From Acidobacteriota bacterium (GTDB lineage Bacteria > Acidobacteriota > Thermoanaerobaculia > Thermoanaerobaculales > Thermoanaerobaculaceae), in assembly GCA_016213675.1 (NCBI GenBank), contig JACQZW010000039.1, positions 1 through 64,000 on the forward strand: a stretch of 64,000 nucleotides of DNA. Direction: 5' to 3'. The translations under genes and the position numbers were made by a program. This document shows, in pieces, positions 33,112 to 40,682 of the stretch (within the stretch, counting starts at the first letter, position 1; every line of letters starts with the position of its first letter). The notes beneath the pieces are model-generated. The model saw nothing but the letters and a program-made list of their open reading frames with translations, made no database searches and was not told where the DNA came from.

Positions 33112-33933
33112 ATGGCGCTCCAGGGTTCCTTGCAGGACCTCGCGCTCCCGGATGTCATCCAGCTCGTGAGCGTGTCGGGGAAGACCGGGGTGTTCAACCT
33201 CTCCGGTGATGGCATCGAAGGCAAGATTTACCTGAAGGAAGGGCAAATCGTCGACGCCCTCGTGGCCAACTTGCGCGGCGAGTACGCCGTCTACGAGATG
33301 GCGATGTGGCGCAAGGGCCAGTTCATCTTCACGCCTGGAGTCGACTCGGAGAAGGTCACCGTCACGAAATCCAACACGAGTCTGATGATGGAGGCGGCCC
33401 GCCGGCTCGACGAGTGGCGCGTCCTGCAGCGGAAGATCTCGTCCCTCGACGCCGTTGCCTACTTTCTCCCCCGCGACCCCGGCCACGACCAGATCACCCT
33501 CTCGCCGCAGGAGTGGCAGGTGGTCACGAAGATCGACGGGGCGCGGTCGATCCGCCAGCTCGAGGACGCGACCGGGCTTCCCGCCTTTGACGTGTGCAAG
33601 GTGCTGTATGGTCTGGTGACCTCCGGGCTGATCGCGCTGCGCGGTACCGACGACAAGCCGGCCACGCAGGGGAAGCCGGCCGGTCCCTCGGTGACCACCT
33701 TGCTGGCGCTCGCCGAGAACGTTCGGAAGGTGGCCGACGACATCGTCGGCCTGGCCGGTTCGATCACGGTCGAGAAGCAGTATCGCTTCGCCCGCGCCGA
33801 GGTTGAGGCGGGCAAGGGGATGGCGGCCGTCCAGAAGATGGTCGACAACCTCGCGCGCGCCATCTCCCTCCTGGAAGGCGGCGACAAGGCCGGCGAGTTC
33901 CTCCGCCGAGTCACGCCCCTCGTGCAGGGCTGA
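33112..33933 (+). CDS. DUF4388 (PATAN-like) domain protein
   Basis: 273 residues. The N-terminal 105 residues form the DUF4388 domain: ALQGSLQDLALPDVIQLVSV, KTGVFNLSGDG, GKIYLKEGQIVDALVANLRG and the aromatic YEMAMWRKGQFIF. A winged-helix-like middle part (DGARSIRQLEDATGLP, KVLYGLVTSGLIAL) and a helical C-terminus follow. DUF4388/PATAN modules are found with MglA-type GTPases and response regulators in gliding or twitching systems. An MglA-like GTPase occurs at 58882, far from this gene. Role inferred only. Confidence 0.8.
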   Translation: MALQGSLQDLALPDVIQLVSVSGKTGVFNLSGDGIEGKIYLKEGQIVDALVANLRGEYAVYEMAMWRKGQFIFTPGVDSEKVTVTKSNTSLMMEAARRLDEWRVLQRKISSLDAVAYFLPRDPGHDQITLSPQEWQVVTKIDGARSIRQLEDATGLPAFDVCKVLYGLVTSGLIALRGTDDKPATQGKPAGPSVTTLLALAENVRKVADDIVGLAGSITVEKQYRFARAEVEAGKGMAAVQKMVDNLARAISLLEGGDKAGEFLRRVTPLVQG

Positions 33934-34079
33934 GAAGCTGGCTTGAGGCTTGAGGCTTCTTCCAAGCAATCATTCAGCCGTTTCTTGCCGCATTCTCAAG
34001 CCTCGAGTCCCAAGCCCGGGCGGGCGGGTGGGGGAGCCCAAGCCCCAGGTCCCAGCCCGCAACTCCGCGTGGGTGGGGA
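33934..34079. repeat. Long 7-bp-period array filling a convergent gap
   Basis: From the DUF4388 stop (TGA 33931-33933) the bases read GAAGCTG, GCTTGAG, GCTTGAG, GCTTCTT; further on CAAGCCT, CGAGTCC, CAAGCCC; then CAAGCCC, CAGGTCC, CAGCCCG, all in one 7-bp register. The GCTTGAG units at the left are the reverse complement of CTCAAGC units at the right, so the element can fold back. It reaches the ftsX stop at 34080. Confidence 0.82.
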
Positions 34080-34910
34080 TCAGGGCTCTTCGGGAAGCGA
34101 GGCGAGGCCGAGGGTCGCGCCCAGCGCGCCTACGGTGGCGCCGAGCAACGGTGCTACCGTCACGAGCGGCGTCACGCCACGGATCGCGATCCCGTGCGAC
34201 TTCAGGACGAACGAGATGGCGAACAGCAGCGCCACTCCGAGCGTCCCGCCGACGAGCCCGAGAAGAGCCCCGCAGGCCAGGTATGGCAACCTGATCTCCC
34301 GTTCCCGCGCGCCGATCAGGCGCATGATCGCGATCTCGTCGCTGTGCTCGAGGACGAGCAGGCGGACGACGAGCAGGACGACCACGCCGCAACCGGCGAG
34401 GAGCGCCACGGTCAGGGTGAAGCCGATCAGGAGGGCGCTGGAGAGCGCGTTCTCGAGCCGGCCCTGCCAGTCGCGGGAGTTCTCGACCAGGGTGACCTCG
34501 CCTCTCGCGCGCAGCCATCCCGACACCCGGGCAGCTTCCGCCACGGGAACCTCGGCGTGCAGCAGCGACGGGAAGCTCGCGGCGTCGAGCCCGAGCAGGA
34601 CGCCCGAGAGCTCCGGGAACCAGCGGGCGAGCTCCTCCTTGGTGTCCTCCGGTCGCGAGGCCGAGCAGCGCACGCCGGGAAAGGAGCCGGTCAGGGCGTT
34701 GCAGACCATCGCGGCCGCCTCGGCGCTCCGGACGGCCGCCACCACGCTCGCGGGGCGGCCACGGGCGAGGAGCGTGTCGGCGACCCAACCGCGCACGAGC
34801 CACAAGGCGCCACCCCAGGTCGTCGCGACGGCGACCAGCAGCACGGCGACGAGCCCGGTGGCACCGGACTCGCGCAGTTGACGCCTGACCTCACGGGCGC
34901 CGTGCCGCAT
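34080..34910 (-). CDS. ftsX: Cell-division ABC transporter permease FtsX
   Basis: 276 residues. A short cytoplasmic N-terminus, span 1 (GLVAVLLVAVATTWGGALW), an extracytoplasmic domain of about 130 residues, then three further spans (ALLIGFTLTVALLAGCGVVVLL, YLACGALLGLVGGTLGVALL and the C-terminal pair) with the conserved EIAIMRLIGAREREIRLPYL between. With FtsE it activates peptidoglycan hydrolases at the division septum. Its ATG shares one base with the ftsE stop. The extracytoplasmic domain is Cys-containing (FPGVRC, MVCNAL), a small oddity. Confidence 0.92.
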   Translation of the reverse strand: MRHGAREVRRQLRESGATGLVAVLLVAVATTWGGALWLVRGWVADTLLARGRPASVVAAVRSAEAAAMVCNALTGSFPGVRCSASRPEDTKEELARWFPELSGVLLGLDAASFPSLLHAEVPVAEAARVSGWLRARGEVTLVENSRDWQGRLENALSSALLIGFTLTVALLAGCGVVVLLVVRLLVLEHSDEIAIMRLIGAREREIRLPYLACGALLGLVGGTLGVALLFAISFVLKSHGIAIRGVTPLVTVAPLLGATVGALGATLGLASLPEEP

Positions 34911-35581
34911 CAGTCCCCCAGCGCCCAGCCGTCCTGCACGATCTGACCCTTCTCGAGCACCAGCGTGCGGGCGGGATGGGCTTCGATCAAGGAGCGGTCG
35001 TGGGTCGCGACCAGGACCGTGGTGCCCTGGTAGTTGATGGTCTTGAAGAGCTCCAGGAGCTCGTGGGAGCGCTCTGGGTCGAGGTTGCCGGTCGGCTCGT
35101 CGGCGAGGATCAGGTCGGGCTGCTGAACCAGGGCACGGGCCGTGGCGACGCGCTGCTGCTCACCGCCGGAGAGCTCCTCGGGGTAGGCGCTCAGGCGGTG
35201 CTGAAGACCCATGTGCCGGAGGGCGAGGTAGGCACGGCGTTCCTGCTCCTTGTCGGGCAGATTGAGGAGCGACAGCACGAAGGTGATGTTCTCCCCGACC
35301 GTGCGGCGGCGGAGGAGCTTGAAGTCCTGGAAGACCACGCCTAGACGGCGCCTGAAGAACGGCACGTCGCGCCGCCTCATCGCGGCGAGGTCCTGACCGC
35401 TGACGACGATCCGCCCGGAGTCCGGCACCTCGGCGCGGTAGAGCAGGCGCAGCAGCGTGCTCTTGCCGGCCCCCGACGGGCCGGTCAGGAAAACGAACTC
35501 GCCGCGCTCGATGAACGCCGAGATGCCGCGCAGCGCCAGCCGGGTGCGGTAGCTCTTGGTGACGTTCTCGAGGAGGATCAT
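34910..35581 (-). CDS. ftsE: Cell-division ATP-binding protein FtsE
   Basis: 223 residues. It opens MILLENVTKSYRTRLALRGI and shows Walker A TGPSGAGKSTLLRLLY, VFQDFKLLRRRTVGENI, signature LSGGEQQRVATARAL, Walker B LILADEPTGNLDPE and the switch His in VLVATHDRSLIEAH. ATP binding in FtsE drives conformational change in FtsX rather than transport. The ATG at 35581 was chosen from family alignment; the frame extends further upstream only as a shadow of the divergent gene. Confidence 0.95.
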   Translation of the reverse strand: MILLENVTKSYRTRLALRGISAFIERGEFVFLTGPSGAGKSTLLRLLYRAEVPDSGRIVVSGQDLAAMRRRDVPFFRRRLGVVFQDFKLLRRRTVGENITFVLSLLNLPDKEQERRAYLALRHMGLQHRLSAYPEELSGGEQQRVATARALVQQPDLILADEPTGNLDPERSHELLELFKTINYQGTTVLVATHDRSLIEAHPARTLVLEKGQIVQDGWALGD

Positions 35582-35671
35582 GCGGCGCGCCCGCGACGCC
35601 ACGGGGCCCCGTCGACGAAAGCCTGCCGGGCTGGCGAGGGGAGCTGCCGGACTGTCATCGGGCGGGCAGTG

Positions 35672-35677
35672 TAGCAT
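35672..35677 (+). promoter_or_regulatory. -10 hexamer TAGCAT for pgeF, leaderless type
   Basis: TAGCAT ends 6 nt before the GTG at 35684; no Shine-Dalgarno sequence is present. Confidence 0.5.
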
Positions 35678-35683
35678 AGCCGG

Positions 35684-36412
35684 GTGGGCGAAAACGCAGG
35701 TCCTGACGGTGTTACCGCAGTCCGGCTGGAGAGCGGGCTGGCGCTCTTCGCCGACGCGACCGCCTGCCCCTCGGAGCTCTCGTCGGACGAGCTGGCCGGG
35801 TCTGCCCTTGCAGTCATCCAAGGGCGGGTCGGCCGTCCGGTCGCGTTGCTCCACGGGGACCAGCAGCACACTGCGCTGACCTTCACCTTCGGGGCCGAGG
35901 GCAGCCTCGCCAGCGGGCCGCACTCCGTGGGAGTGTGCGACGCGCTGATCACGGCCGAGCCGGATGTCGCCCTGCTGGTCCGAACGGCGGACTGCCTGCC
36001 GGTCGTGCTGGCCGGCGACGGCGTCGTGGCCGTCGTGCACGCGGGTTGGCGAGGGCTCGCCGCCGACAGTCTCGGCGCGACGACGCGGCGGTTGCGGGCC
36101 GAGTTCGGCATCGAACCGACGGTGCTCGATGCGGTGGTCGGGGTCGGTATCGGACCGTGTCATTACCGTGTCGGAGACGAGGTCCACGTGGCGCTCTCGA
36201 GGCACGCCACGGTGACGGGTACGTGGCGCCGGGGGGATCGGGTCGACCTCGCCGGGTTCGCCCGGAGTCGCCTGCTCGCGCTCGGCCTGCGACCCGGAGC
36301 GGTGACGACCCTGGCCGGCTGCACGGCGTGCTCGCCGCGGCACCACTCGTATCGCCGCGACGGCGCGGGCGGCGGCCGCCAGTGGACCGCGGTGGTACGG
36401 CCTGGGGCTTGA
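35684..36412 (+). CDS. pgeF: Laccase-domain peptidoglycan editing factor PgeF (YfiH family)
   Basis: 242 residues. LLHGDQQHT, then ALLVRTADCLPVVLA, VVAVVHAGWRGLAADSLG, VVGVGIGPCHYRVGDEV and TLAGCTACSPRHHSYRRDG carry the His and Cys ligands of the metal site. Family members act on oxidised purine nucleosides or remove misincorporated serine from peptidoglycan stem precursors. It diverges from ftsE. The final codons (RPGA and stop) already lie within a 7-bp-period array. Confidence 0.92.
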   Translation: MGENAGPDGVTAVRLESGLALFADATACPSELSSDELAGSALAVIQGRVGRPVALLHGDQQHTALTFTFGAEGSLASGPHSVGVCDALITAEPDVALLVRTADCLPVVLAGDGVVAVVHAGWRGLAADSLGATTRRLRAEFGIEPTVLDAVVGVGIGPCHYRVGDEVHVALSRHATVTGTWRRGDRVDLAGFARSRLLALGLRPGAVTTLAGCTACSPRHHSYRRDGAGGGRQWTAVVRPGA

Positions 36413-36498
36413 GGCCTGGGCCTGAAGCCTCGTGGGCCCTGTCTGTCCTCAAGCCTCAAGCCCCAGGTCTCAAGCCTCAGGTCTCAGGCCTCAGGCCC
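36401..36498. repeat. 7-bp-period inverted array containing both convergent stop codons
   Basis: Heptamers run CCTGGGG, CTTGAGG, CCTGGGC, CTGAAGC, then CAAGCCT, CAAGCCC, CAGGTCT, CAAGCCT, CAGGTCT, CAGGCCT, CAGGCCC in one register. CTTGAGG on the left is the reverse complement of CCTCAAG on the right. The pgeF TGA (36410-36412) is within the left arm and the rlmN stop (TCA 36491-36493) within the right arm, so the array also encodes the last residues of both proteins. Confidence 0.85.
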
Positions 36499-37561
36499 GA
36501 GCGGGCGGCCGGGCGGGTACCCTGCCTCTGAGTTGGCCGCAGGCGCCGGACACCTCGAGCCCCTTGCTCCACCGGACCGTGACGTTGAGGTTGGCGGCAG
36601 CGAGCGAGGCCGCGAAGGCATCGATCCGTGCGTCGTCCGGAGTCGAGAGTCCGGGGAGGAACTCGGGGTCGGGGTTGAACGGGATCAGGTTGACCTTGAC
36701 CGGGATCCCGCGCAGCAACCGCGGCAGCCGACGGGCGTCCTCGTCCGAGTCGTTGATGCCGGCGAGCATCACGTACTCGATGGTGATCCGGCGACCGCGC
36801 TCGAGGGGATAGCGGCGCATCGCCTCGAGGAGGTCGGCGAGGTCCCAGCGAGCGGCGAGAGGCATCAGTCGGGCGCGCTGCTCCTGAGTGGTCGCGTTGA
36901 GCGAGACCGCCAGGTTCGGCCGGCGCGGCAGCTCGCCGAGGCGGGCGATCGCCGGCACGATGCCAGAGGTCGACACGGTGACGCGGCGCGGGCTGACCGT
37001 TTCGGCGAGCAACTCGATGGCGCGGGCGATGCCCGGGATGTTGAGGAGGGGCTCGCCCATGCCCATGAAGACCACGTTGAGGGGGGCCCCGAGCAGTGCC
37101 TGAGTCCGCACCAGGACGCGGTACTGGCCGAAGATCTCGCCGCCCGTCAGGTTGCGCCCGGCACCGAGAGCGCCGGTGACGCAGAACACGCAGCCCACGG
37201 CACAGCCGGCCTGGGACGACAGGCACAGCGTCGTGCGCCCTTCCATGGGGATCACCACGGCCTCGACGACGGATCCGTCACCGAGCGCGAGGGCGAACTT
37301 GGTGGTCCCGTCGGGCGCCCGACGGACCTCGGCGACCTCGGGGTCGGCCACCTCGCTGCGCTCCGCGAGGACGGCGCGGAGCGCCTTGGGCAGGTCGGTC
37401 ATGTCCTCGAGGCCGCTCGCCAGGCGACGGTTGAGCCAGGAGTAGACCTGGGTCGTGCGGAACGGGCGCGGATCGAGATCCGCCAGGATGGCCGAAATCT
37501 CAGCTCTGGTCGCACCGACCAGATTCGGTCGGGAGGGCGGTGGTGCGGTTGTTGTCTTCAC
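36491..37561 (-). CDS. rlmN: Dual-specificity 23S rRNA/tRNA adenine-C2 methyltransferase RlmN
   Basis: 356 residues. The radical-SAM cluster motif is CAVGCVFC (Cys120, 124, 127), with VVFMGMGEPLLN, VSTSGIVPAI, AVSLNATTQEQRARLMP and the resolving Cys341 in SGACGQL. It methylates A2503 of 23S rRNA and A37 of some tRNAs. The last residues (VPARPPARA) are low-complexity because the stop lies in a 7-bp-period array. The ATG at 37561 overlaps the upstream hypothetical gene by 62 bp, so the true start may be later. Confidence 0.95.
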   Translation of the reverse strand: MKTTTAPPPSRPNLVGATRAEISAILADLDPRPFRTTQVYSWLNRRLASGLEDMTDLPKALRAVLAERSEVADPEVAEVRRAPDGTTKFALALGDGSVVEAVVIPMEGRTTLCLSSQAGCAVGCVFCVTGALGAGRNLTGGEIFGQYRVLVRTQALLGAPLNVVFMGMGEPLLNIPGIARAIELLAETVSPRRVTVSTSGIVPAIARLGELPRRPNLAVSLNATTQEQRARLMPLAARWDLADLLEAMRRYPLERGRRITIEYVMLAGINDSDEDARRLPRLLRGIPVKVNLIPFNPDPEFLPGLSTPDDARIDAFAASLAAANLNVTVRWSKGLEVSGACGQLRGRVPARPPARA

Positions 37562-37820
37562 AGGCGATACCTACCGACCGGAGAATCTCGCGGTCCTCCG
37601 GCGACCATTCTGGCACGGCTGCGCCGGGTGACTGCAGGATGATCTTCGCGGGCCCACCGCCAGGCGAGGACTCCACACGCACCACCAGGGCCGATCCGGT
37701 TCGCTGCAGGCCGGCGCAGGCGGCGAGGAGCGACGGTTCCTGCTCGAGATGCCGCTGCAACGCGTCGGCGATGAACGCCAGCAGGGCGGTGCTGTCCGGG
37801 GGCGCGGTGCTCCGCTTCAC
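37500..37820 (-). CDS. Hypothetical protein upstream of rlmN
   Basis: 106 residues from a GTG at 37820. The body (ALLAFIADALQRHLEQEPSL, then SALVVRVESSPGGGPAKIIL) could be a small alpha/beta domain with a trailing Cys-containing tail. I recognise no family. It overlaps the 5' end of rlmN by 62 bp, which is long for a coupled pair, so either the rlmN start is later or this frame is shorter. The divergent gene begins 57 bp away. Confidence 0.45.
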   Translation of the reverse strand: MKRSTAPPDSTALLAFIADALQRHLEQEPSLLAACAGLQRTGSALVVRVESSPGGGPAKIILQSPGAAVPEWSPEDREILRSVGIACEDNNRTTALPTESGRCDQS

Positions 37821-37864
37821 GTCAGCGGAAACGCTCGCCGGTTTCCCTGCATTTCAGCCTCGCG

Positions 37865-37870
37865 TACCAT
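37865..37870 (+). promoter_or_regulatory. -10 hexamer TACCAT, leaderless type
   Basis: TACCAT ends 6 nt before the GTG at 37877 with no Shine-Dalgarno sequence. Confidence 0.4.
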
Positions 37871-37876
37871 GCAGAC

Positions 37877-38677
37877 GTGCTTGCGCTCATCGTCACCGCG
37901 ACGGCCGCCGCCCTGTCCCTCCCAACGCCCGCCGACCGTCTCCATGCGGCCGCGGTGCTCGTGGCGATCGATGGCGATCATGCCGAGGTCGCACGGTCGC
38001 TGGTCGAGTCCGCCCTCGACGACCTGCGCGGTCCGCTCGGCGAGGGCGAGTATCGCTGGGCCGCATGGGTGGTGGGAGGTGGTCCGGCGGTGCGTGAGGA
38101 GGCCCGGGTGCGCGCCGTGGACGGCGGGGAGCCCCAGGTCGTCGAGGTCGAGGCGGCCCACGCGTCACGGATCGTCGTGCAGGTCGCAAAGCGGCGCTCG
38201 TTGTTCTCCGGGAACTACCCGTGCACGGTCACCTCGGTGGTCTGGCGGTGCCCGGCGTGGTCCCGGGAGGAAAACTCCTTGACGGAGCGTCGCCGGCTGG
38301 CTCGCGGGGACCGTCTCGCCTTCGAACTCGGTGCCGTCTGCCCGGCCGTCGTGGTCGAGGTGGGAGCGACCACCGAGCAGGCGACCAGTGGCGACAGTGA
38401 GCTGACCGTCGAGGTGGAGACCGGCCACCTGGAGGACGACCACGCCTCGCCGCACTTCGAGACGGCACAGACGCTGGCGCGCTACCTCGCGGCGACCGTC
38501 ACACTCCCCGACGAGCGATGGTCGGAGGAGCTGCGCGACGCCAGCCGCCGGCTCGGCCATCGTCCACCACGGTTGCGCGCCGACCTGCAGCGCATCCAGC
38601 GGCTGCTCGACGGCAGCGAGCGCGAACGCCGGCTCGGCCGCGAGCTCCTCGACGAGCTCATCTCCGACCTCCCGTGA
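37877..38677 (+). CDS. Exported hypothetical protein
   Basis: 266 residues. A short signal-like start (MLALIVTATAAALSLPTPA) is followed by a helical stretch (LVAIDGDHAEVARSLVESAL), a beta-rich middle and a charged helical C-terminus (RDASRRLGHRPPRLRADLQR onward). I recognise no family. Its stop overlaps the GTG of the phosphotransferase gene (GTGA), so the two are translated together, and tatA follows. Confidence 0.6.
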   Translation: MLALIVTATAAALSLPTPADRLHAAAVLVAIDGDHAEVARSLVESALDDLRGPLGEGEYRWAAWVVGGGPAVREEARVRAVDGGEPQVVEVEAAHASRIVVQVAKRRSLFSGNYPCTVTSVVWRCPAWSREENSLTERRRLARGDRLAFELGAVCPAVVVEVGATTEQATSGDSELTVEVETGHLEDDHASPHFETAQTLARYLAATVTLPDERWSEELRDASRRLGHRPPRLRADLQRIQRLLDGSERERRLGRELLDELISDLP

Positions 38678-39594
38678 TCGAGCTGGTCCCGACGCTCGCG
38701 GGCCTGGGTCTGCGCCCCGTCACCGTGGTCCCGCTGGCCGGCGACGCCTCGCACCGCCGCTTCTTCCGGGTTGTCCTCGCCGACGGCGCCAGCGTCGTCG
38801 CCTGTCTCTACCCCGATGGTGGCGACGGACAGGCGGCGCGGGACGTGGATGTCCAGCGTTGGGGAAACGGTCGCGGCCTGCCGATCCCGCGGCACTTCGC
38901 CTGCTCGGGCCGCGTCACGGTCAGCCAGGACCTCGGCGACCTCGATCTGGAGCGCGCGCTGCGCGACGGTCGCTTCGGCTTGCTCGACGCGGTCCTCGAC
39001 ACCCTTGCCCGCTTCCAGCTCTGCCCGGCGGACGGCCTGCCGACCCCGCCCTTCGACGGGCCGTTCTGGCGCCGGGAGCTCGCCTTGTTCGAGCGGTTCG
39101 CGATGCCGGACGGCCACCGGGACGGTCCCACCGTGAGTGAGTTCCTCGACGGGCTCGCACATCGCCTCGCGGCGCACCCGTCCCGGCTCGTGCACCGCGA
39201 CTTCCACGTGAATAACCTGTTCTGGCACGCCGGATCGGTGTGGGCGGTCGACTTCCAGGACATGCGCCGCGGGCCTGACACCTACGACGCCGCGTCGTTG
39301 CTCCGCGAGCGTGGCGGGGTCGACCTGGCACGTGATCCGGCGCGGTGGCTGGCGACCGCGGCCAGCCGCCTCGGGTGGCCCGAAGGGTGGCGCGAGCGCT
39401 ACCTCGAGTGTGCCGCGCAGCGCGGACTGAAGGTGGTCGGGACGTTCCTCCGACTCAAGGCCGAGGGTCGCGGCCGGTACGCGGCGTGGGTGGCGGACGT
39501 GGCCGGCCAGGCCGAGGCGGCGCTGCGATCCCTGGCGTCACCCCCGGCGGTCGTCGAGGCGCTGTGGCGCGCGGCGTCCGACGCGGGCGTATAA
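38674..39594 (+). CDS. APH-family sugar kinase (AmgK-like)
   Basis: 306 residues. The fold shows PLAGDASHRRFFRVVL (nucleotide loop), VSQDLGDLDLERAL, catalytic VHRDFHVNNLFWHAGSVW and metal-binding VDFQDMRRGPDTYDAASLL. These match the aminoglycoside-phosphotransferase superfamily and most resemble AmgK, the anomeric N-acetylmuramate/glucosamine kinase of the peptidoglycan recycling shunt. The MurU uridylyltransferase that usually accompanies AmgK is absent here, so the substrate is unproven. GTG start 38674 overlaps the previous stop. Confidence 0.75.
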   Translation: MIELVPTLAGLGLRPVTVVPLAGDASHRRFFRVVLADGASVVACLYPDGGDGQAARDVDVQRWGNGRGLPIPRHFACSGRVTVSQDLGDLDLERALRDGRFGLLDAVLDTLARFQLCPADGLPTPPFDGPFWRRELALFERFAMPDGHRDGPTVSEFLDGLAHRLAAHPSRLVHRDFHVNNLFWHAGSVWAVDFQDMRRGPDTYDAASLLRERGGVDLARDPARWLATAASRLGWPEGWRERYLECAAQRGLKVVGTFLRLKAEGRGRYAAWVADVAGQAEAALRSLASPPAVVEALWRAASDAGV

Positions 39595-39595
39595 T
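39590..39595 (+). promoter_or_regulatory. Perfect -10 TATAAT overlapping the upstream stop codon
   Basis: TATAAT covers the TAA stop (39592-39594) of the kinase gene and sits 23 nt before the tatA ATG, with GGAGGTAA between. No clear -35. Confidence 0.5.
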
Positions 39596-39618
39596 CGGGC
39601 CGCGGAGGTAACATCCTG

Positions 39619-39798
39619 ATGTTCGGTTCCTTTGGGCTTCCCGAGCTCCTGCTGATCCTGCTCATCGTGGTGATCATCTTCGGCGCGTCGAAGCTGCCGC
39701 AGCTCGGAAAGGGCCTGGGCGAGGGGATCAAGAACTTCAAGAACTCCATCAAGGGCGACGACAAGCCCAAAGACGACCCGTCGCCGAAGGACCGCTAG
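39619..39798 (+). CDS. tatA: Twin-arginine translocase subunit TatA
   Basis: 59 residues, read directly from the sequence. [20 protein letters not shown] is the short N-terminal span, then the FG hinge and amphipathic helix [20 protein letters not shown], and a Lys/Asp-rich tail ending DDPSPKDR. TatA oligomers form the pore for folded proteins bearing twin-arginine signals. GGAGGTAA precedes the ATG at 39619. The stop overlaps that of the convergent transglycosylase (39795-39798). No tatB or tatC lies in the window. Confidence 0.93.
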   Translation: MFGSFGLPELLLILLIVVIIFGASKLPQLGKGLGEGIKNFKNSIKGDDKPKDDPSPKDR

Positions 39799-40382
39799 GT
39801 CCCCCCGCCGCCGCGAAACGCGTCCCCCATCTCCACGCCCGTGAGGCGGCGATAGCTTGCCGCCACCCGGGACACGAAAACCTGAGTCTCACGGTAGGGT
39901 GGGATCCGACCCCAGCGGCGCACGGCGCCAGGCCCGGCGTTGTAGGCCGCCAGGGCAAGCTCGACGTCGCCGCCGAAGCTCTCCAGCAGGGCGCGGAGGT
40001 AGTGGCAGCCTGCCTCCAGACTGACGGCCGGGTCGGCCGACTCCGGGAAGCCGAGCCAGGCGGCGGTCTCCGGCAGGACCTGCATGAGCCCCTGGGCTCC
40101 TCGTGACGACACGGCGCTGGCGTCCTCGCCCGACTCGACCTCGATCACCGCCTGAACGAGCGCCGGGTCGAGGCCGTACCGCTCGGCGACCGCTGCCACA
40201 CCCGGGCCCAGTGGGATCGACTCGGGGAGCATGGGATTCTCCGCCGCCGCCATTCGCGGGTCGGTTCCGGCGGCAGGGCCGGCGAAGCGGGACCCGCCAT
40301 CGCGGTGTTGCACGGCGCCAGCCGCGAGTGCCCCGAGCAGGAACGCGCCCCACAGGGCGGCCCGCTGTCGCCCGACCAGCAC
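39795..40382 (-). CDS. Lytic transglycosylase (SLT domain)
   Basis: 195 residues. A hydrophobic N-terminus ([17 protein letters not shown]) suggests export; no lipobox is evident. The SLT core reads [20 protein letters not shown] with the catalytic Glu, [33 protein letters not shown] and [17 protein letters not shown]. It cleaves glycan strands of peptidoglycan to anhydro-muropeptides. It lies 3 bp after the Fis-type gene, in an envelope operon with LysM, BamD and PASTA proteins. Confidence 0.9.
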   Translation of the reverse strand: MLVGRQRAALWGAFLLGALAAGAVQHRDGGSRFAGPAAGTDPRMAAAENPMLPESIPLGPGVAAVAERYGLDPALVQAVIEVESGEDASAVSSRGAQGLMQVLPETAAWLGFPESADPAVSLEAGCHYLRALLESFGGDVELALAAYNAGPGAVRRWGRIPPYRETQVFVSRVAASYRRLTGVEMGDAFRGGGGT

Positions 40383-40385
40383 GGT

Positions 40386-40682
40386 CTAACTCTTGCGGCC
40401 GGCGTGCTGGCCGTTGACCACCGATCGGCCCCCGTTGGAGCGCTGGCCGTTGCGGTGCAGCTTGGCACGGAGGGTGTTCCGGTGGATACCCAACGACACC
40501 GCGGCCTGTGACAGGTTCCCGCCGCAGCGTTCGACAGCGGTCCGGACGTAGCCTCCCTCGAAGGCAGTCACGGCCTCTTCGAGGCGAACGCCACGTTCGA
40601 GGAGGGCGCTCGCGACGGTGGCGAAAGCCTCACCCAACTCGCGAAGGGACTCGCGACGCCCGGTCGGCGGAGCGGGCTTCAC
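40386..40682 (-). CDS. Fis-type helix-turn-helix protein
   Basis: 98 residues. The C-terminal half carries the HTH_8 domain: YVRTAVERCGGNLSQAAVSL then GIHRNTLRAKL, as at the end of NtrC-type activators and in Fis. The N-terminal half is helical without an ATPase domain, so this is a stand-alone DNA-binding protein. GTG 40682 overlaps the LysM gene stop. Position suggests it may regulate the envelope genes, but that is inference. Confidence 0.8.
   Translation of the reverse strand: MKPAPPTGRRESLRELGEAFATVASALLERGVRLEEAVTAFEGGYVRTAVERCGGNLSQAAVSLGIHRNTLRAKLHRNGQRSNGGRSVVNGQHAGRKS

Noticed and set aside
35582-36346. Upstream extension of ftsE to a 478-residue protein
   Set aside because: The extra 255 residues lie opposite pgeF and have shadow composition; FtsE aligns from MILLENV at 35581.
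33934-36498. CRISPR array interpretation of the periodic repeats
   Set aside because: The period is 7 bp with drifting units and no spacers or cas genes.
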